Origin: Sphingomonas sp. Leaf20
Lineage (GTDB): Bacteria; Pseudomonadota; Alphaproteobacteria; Sphingomonadales; Sphingomonadaceae
Direction: 5' to 3'
Assembly (NCBI RefSeq): GCF_001421535.1
Contig: NZ_LMKN01000008.1
Coordinates: 381,979 to 445,978 of the forward strand
Length of the DNA stretch: 64,000 bases
Below, piece by piece: positions 60,882-64,000 of the stretch (positions are counted from its first letter, which is position 1; every line of letters starts with the position of its first letter). The position numbers were made by a program, and so were the translations under genes. Under the pieces are notes generated by a model. It ran no database searches, was not told the DNA's origin, and saw only the letters and a list, made by a program, of their open reading frames with translations.

Positions 60882-60964
60882 CGTCATCCCAGCGAAAGCT
60901 GGGATCCAGAGCCGCGACCGGCGTCGCCTTTGGCTCTGGATCCCGGGTCGAGCCCGGGATGACG
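60882..60964. repeat. REP/BIME-like element, hetero-pair of hairpins (element R5)
   Basis: Left hairpin TCCCAGC-GAAA-GCTGGGA (60887-60904) and right hairpin TCCCGGG-TCGAG-CCCGGGA (60941-60959). The flanking CGTCA...TCCAGAGCC and GGCTCTGGA...TGACG are exact reverse complements. It lies 13 bp past the ggt stop. Confidence 0.9.
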
Positions 60965-60977
60965 ATGGTTTAAACGC

Positions 60978-62732
60978 TCATTCCGGCGCGCGTTGCAGCG
61001 CACCCACGCGCTGGATCTGTGTCACCGTGCCGTCCTGCGCGATCGCGACGCCTTCGCTGCGCGGGTCCGCAGCACCGACCCAGCGGCCACCCACGCGCTC
61101 GACCGCGTTCGCCTTGAGGCCGAGCGCGGTAACCTGCACCGTCTCGCCGAGCGCCTCGAGCGCGGGGACCATCGCCTCGCGCTCGGTGCCCTTCTCGACC
61201 GCGGCGACATGGCCGGGCGCGTAGATCAGCCCGAGCGCGATCGAATCCTGCGCGGACAGCTTCCAGTCGACGACGCCGATGATCGCCTTCGCGACCTGCG
61301 CGATGATCGTCGAGCCGCCCGCCGCGCCGACCGCGAGCCGGACCTTGCCGTCGGGGCCGTAGACGATCGTCGGGCTCATCGAACTGCGCGGCCGCTTGCC
61401 GCCCTCGACGCGGTTGGCGACGAGATAGCCGTCCTTGTCGGGCACGGTGTCGAAGTCGGTGAGCTGGTTGTTGAGCACGGTGCCGTCGACGCTCAGCCCC
61501 GAGCCGAAATAGCCCTCGACCGTGGTCGTCACCTCGACGACGTTGCCGCGCGCATCGGCGATCGCGAGATCAGTCGTGCCGGCGACCTCGCTGACGGGTG
61601 CGGACTGCCGCGCGGGGGCGCCGGGGGGCGAGCCTGCGCTGACGCTCGGCATCGTCGCGGTCGGCTGGATCAGCGCCGACCGCGACGCGAGATAGGCGGG
61701 GTCGAGCATGCCCTTGACCGGCACCGGCACGAAATCGGGATCGCCGACATAGAGGTCGCGGTCGGCATAGGCGAGCCGCGAGCTTTCCGCGAACAGGTGC
61801 CAGGCCTGCGCGCTGTCCTTGCCGAGCTTGCCCATGTCGAAGCGTTCGAGCTGCTTCAGGATCATCAGCACGGTGATGCCGCCCGATGAGGGCGGGCCCA
61901 TGCCGCAGACGCGGTAGACGCGGTATCTGACGCAGACGGGCGGGCGCGACTTCGCGTCGTAGGTGGCGAGGTCGCCCGTCGTCATCTTCGACGGATTGCG
62001 CGCGGCGGTGTTGACCGCGGTGACGATCTTCTGCGCCTGCGGGCCGACATAGAAGCTGTCGGCGCCCTGGGTCGCGATGCGCTGGAGGAGCGCGGCCTGC
62101 GCGGGGTTCCGGATCGTCGCGCCGACCGCGACGGGCGATCCGTCGGGGGCGGAGAACAGCGCGCGCGTCTCGGGCGTGATGTGGCTGCCATAGGCCTTCA
62201 TCCCGTTGACGAGTCGCGGCGTGGCCTTGAAGCCGGTGGTCGCGAGCCGGATCGCGGGGTCGAACAGCCGCGCCCAGGGGAGCTTGCCCGACGCCCGGTG
62301 CGCGAGCGCCATGCCGCGCAGCGCGCCGGGGACGCCGACGCTCCGACCGCCGGGAACCGCGTCGCGGTGGGTGAGCGGGGTGCCGTCGGGAGCGTAGAAC
62401 CAGCGCGGATCGGCGGCGGCGGGCGCCTTTTCACGCGCGTCGATCGTGCTGATCGCGCCGTTCGCCGCGTGGCTGACCCAGAAGCTGCCGCCGCCGATGC
62501 CGGAGCTTTGCGGCTCGACGACGTTGAGCGCCAGCATCGTCGCGATCGCCGCGTCGGTCGCGCTGCCGCCCGCGCGCAGGATCTCGGCACCCGCCGCGGC
62601 GGCGCGCGGGTCGGCGGCGCTGACCATGCCTTGGTCCTTCGCCGGAGTGGGGCCGGGGGCGGGGGCGGTCTGGTGGGCTTCGGCGGTGGCGGTGGGGAGG
62701 AGGAGGGCGAGCGCGAGGAGGGGAGTCTTCAT
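60978..62732 (-). CDS. ggt: Gamma-glutamyltransferase
   Basis: 584 aa from the ATG at 62732. Signal peptide MKTPLLALALLLPTATAEA. The autoprocessing threonine is T386 in VAGTTDLAI, starting the small subunit, followed by GNVVEVTTTVEGYFGSGLSV and VLNNQLTDFDT. GMGPPSSGGITVLMILKQLE and MSPTIVYGPDGKVRLAVGAA are also typical. The usual TTH(F/Y)S is TTDLA here, so the His after the nucleophile pair is replaced by Asp. It hydrolyses glutathione in the periplasm. The gene is bracketed by repeat elements R5 and R6. Confidence 0.94.
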   Translation of the reverse strand: MKTPLLALALLLPTATAEAHQTAPAPGPTPAKDQGMVSAADPRAAAAGAEILRAGGSATDAAIATMLALNVVEPQSSGIGGGSFWVSHAANGAISTIDAREKAPAAADPRWFYAPDGTPLTHRDAVPGGRSVGVPGALRGMALAHRASGKLPWARLFDPAIRLATTGFKATPRLVNGMKAYGSHITPETRALFSAPDGSPVAVGATIRNPAQAALLQRIATQGADSFYVGPQAQKIVTAVNTAARNPSKMTTGDLATYDAKSRPPVCVRYRVYRVCGMGPPSSGGITVLMILKQLERFDMGKLGKDSAQAWHLFAESSRLAYADRDLYVGDPDFVPVPVKGMLDPAYLASRSALIQPTATMPSVSAGSPPGAPARQSAPVSEVAGTTDLAIADARGNVVEVTTTVEGYFGSGLSVDGTVLNNQLTDFDTVPDKDGYLVANRVEGGKRPRSSMSPTIVYGPDGKVRLAVGAAGGSTIIAQVAKAIIGVVDWKLSAQDSIALGLIYAPGHVAAVEKGTEREAMVPALEALGETVQVTALGLKANAVERVGGRWVGAADPRSEGVAIAQDGTVTQIQRVGALQRAPE

Positions 62733-62788
62733 CGCGCGCGAACCTAGCGCGGATCGGGTGGGTGGCAAGGCGTCCGCCTCAATCTCAC

Positions 62789-62871
62789 CGTCATCCTGGG
62801 CTCGACCCAGGATCCAGAGCCACGAAGATCACCGTGTGTGGCTCTGGATCCCAGCTTTCGCTGGGATGACG
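62789..62871. repeat. REP/BIME-like element, hetero-pair in the opposite orientation to R5 (element R6)
   Basis: Left hairpin TCCTGGG-CTCGA-CCCAGGA (62793-62811) and right hairpin TCCCAGC-TTTC-GCTGGGA (62850-62867). The outer flanks pair as in R5, but the two hairpin types appear in reverse order. It lies between pyrD and ggt. Confidence 0.9.
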
Positions 62872-62878
62872 AAATGTG

Positions 62879-63910
62879 TCAGCGGGCGTCGACGCCGACC
62901 GCGTCTGCGATGGTGGCGAAGCCGTCGCGCATCAGCAGTGCGTCTAGGTCGCGCAGCATCCGTGCGGGGAGGCCGGGGCCTTCGTACACCAAGGCTGTGT
63001 AGAGCTGGACGAGGCTCGCCCCCGCGCGCAGCCGGGCATAGGCTTCCGCACCGCTGCCTATGCCGCCGACGGAGATCAGCGGGATCGCCGCACCGGTCGC
63101 CTTGCGGAAATCGGCAAGGCGCTGGCGGGCGAGCGGGGCGAGCGGGGCACCCGACAGGCCGCCGGTTTCCTTGGCGTTCGCCGAGCGCAGGCCGGGGCGG
63201 CCGATCGTCGTGTTGTTGACGATCAGCGCGTCGATCCGGTTGTCGATCGCGGCGCGGGCGATGTCGTCGATATCCGCGGGCTCGAGGTCGGGCGCGACCT
63301 TGAGGAAGATCGGCGTGGTGCCCTTGGCGGCGGTACAGTCGGCGAGCAGGTCGCGCAGTGCTGCGCCATGTTGCAGGTCGCGCAGGCCGGGCGTGTTGGG
63401 TGAGCTGATGTTGATCGTGATGTAATCGGCGTGCGGCGCGGCGCGGGTGACGCCGTGGACGTAATCCGCGGTGCGATCGGCCGCGTCCTTGTTCGCGCCG
63501 ACGTTGATGCCCAGCACGCCCTTGCTGCGCGTGTGTGCTCTCGCGCGGTCGAGCGCCGCGTCGAGGCCGCCATTGTTGAAGCCGAGGCGGTTGATCACCG
63601 CGCGGTCTTCGGGGAGGCGGAAGATGCGCGGCTTCGGGTTGCCGGGCTGGGGCAGGGGGGTGAGCGTGCCGATCTCGACGCTGCCAAGGCCAAGGCCGAA
63701 AAAGCCGTCGATCGCGCGGCCGTCCTTGTCGACGCCGGCGGCGAGACCGACCGGGTTGGGGAAGGCGATCCCCGCCACTGTCGTTGCAAGCCGCGGGACG
63801 GATGGGGCGAGCGGCGTGCCCGCTTTGCCCCAGGCGGCGAGCGCGGCGATCGTCAGGCCATGCGCGCGTTCGGCGTCGAGGCGGAAGAGAAGCGGGTGGT
63901 AGAAGGCCAT
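62879..63910 (-). CDS. pyrD: Dihydroorotate dehydrogenase, class 2 (quinone-dependent)
   Basis: 343 aa. The N-terminal amphipathic helix region (FYHPLLFRLDAERAHGLTIA) marks the membrane-associated class. FMN and substrate residues are seen in NPVGLAAGVDKDGRAIDGFF, NRLGFNNGGLDAALDRARAH, the catalytic-Ser loop NISSPNTPGLRDLQHGA, IFLKVAPDLEPADIDDI, VNNTTIGRP and ISVGGIGSG. It oxidises dihydroorotate to orotate in pyrimidine synthesis. It runs toward ggt on the same strand, with R6 in between. Confidence 0.95.
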   Translation of the reverse strand: MAFYHPLLFRLDAERAHGLTIAALAAWGKAGTPLAPSVPRLATTVAGIAFPNPVGLAAGVDKDGRAIDGFFGLGLGSVEIGTLTPLPQPGNPKPRIFRLPEDRAVINRLGFNNGGLDAALDRARAHTRSKGVLGINVGANKDAADRTADYVHGVTRAAPHADYITINISSPNTPGLRDLQHGAALRDLLADCTAAKGTTPIFLKVAPDLEPADIDDIARAAIDNRIDALIVNNTTIGRPGLRSANAKETGGLSGAPLAPLARQRLADFRKATGAAIPLISVGGIGSGAEAYARLRAGASLVQLYTALVYEGPGLPARMLRDLDALLMRDGFATIADAVGVDAR

Positions 63911-64000
63911 GCCCCGTCCTCGCGTCCCGGCGGGGGAGCGTCAAGGTGCAGCCTTGGCTATGCCGCATTCCGGTGTCCGCCACACGCCGTCACCCCAGCG

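Noticed and set aside
60978..62732. Possible inactive GGT because TTH is TTD
   Set aside because: The nucleophile Thr and the other motifs are present; the His after it is variable enough that loss of activity cannot be claimed.

Overview
The window is chromosomal DNA from a high-GC alphaproteobacterium. A Sphingomonas-like member of the Sphingomonadales is the best guess, from the protein families (DUF2171, DUF5818, DUF4345 and DUF885 proteins, a short NrdA, a separate Nfu) and from remnants of the usual alphaproteobacterial miaB-phoH-ybeY-corC-lnt-metK gene order. This placement is by recognition only; no search was run. I see no rRNA, tRNA, CRISPR array, prophage or intact transposase. Almost all DNA is coding.

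Layout. 0-4 kb: membrane-anchored nuclease-like protein, a RelE/ParE-type toxin-antitoxin pair, and an operon of two small membrane proteins with nrdB. 4-11 kb: NhaA antiporter, coiled-coil and DUF5818 proteins, a Tat-exported DUF885 protein, a PAS-GAF hybrid histidine kinase. 11-20 kb: soluble MCP-like protein, a divergent YcbK / L,D-transpeptidase pair, nrdA, and a GGDEF-EAL-PilZ membrane protein. 19.5-25.8 kb: phosphate transport (PiT plus DUF47, with a NUDIX frame running into DUF47), a GST, a ZnuD-like TonB receptor and a tandem pair of four-cysteine proteins. 25.8-35.4 kb: GloB, acyl-CoA dehydrogenase, FAH-family hydrolase, YjbR protein, branched-chain 2-oxoacid dehydrogenase E1alpha-E1beta-E2, a cyclophilin and a thiolase; this reads as a branched-chain amino acid / acyl-CoA catabolic neighbourhood. 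35.4-54.2 kb: envelope and translation-maintenance genes (trmB, metK, lnt, miaB, phoH, ybeY, corC, plsC, fur, rimI, tsaB, nfu) mixed with accessory genes. 54-64 kb: Asp/Asn beta-hydroxylase, large M16 protease, long-chain acyl-CoA synthetase, gamma-glutamyltransferase and pyrD.

The structure that ordinary annotation does not explain is a set of seven dispersed repeat elements, each built of two mini-hairpins facing each other (REP/BIME-like architecture). In four of them the loop is kept while the stem changes on both sides. Two of these flank ggt in opposite orientation, and a differently sequenced element lies in frame inside the linker of the E2 acyltransferase. Other notable points: the NUDIX frame has no canonical start and no stop before DUF47; plsC also lacks a canonical start next to its Shine-Dalgarno sequence; one inversion of about 43.7-50.5 kb would rebuild corC-lnt-metK order; NrdA has no ATP-cone and is 11.5 kb from NrdB; and the antitoxin appears to have lost its helix-turn-helix.
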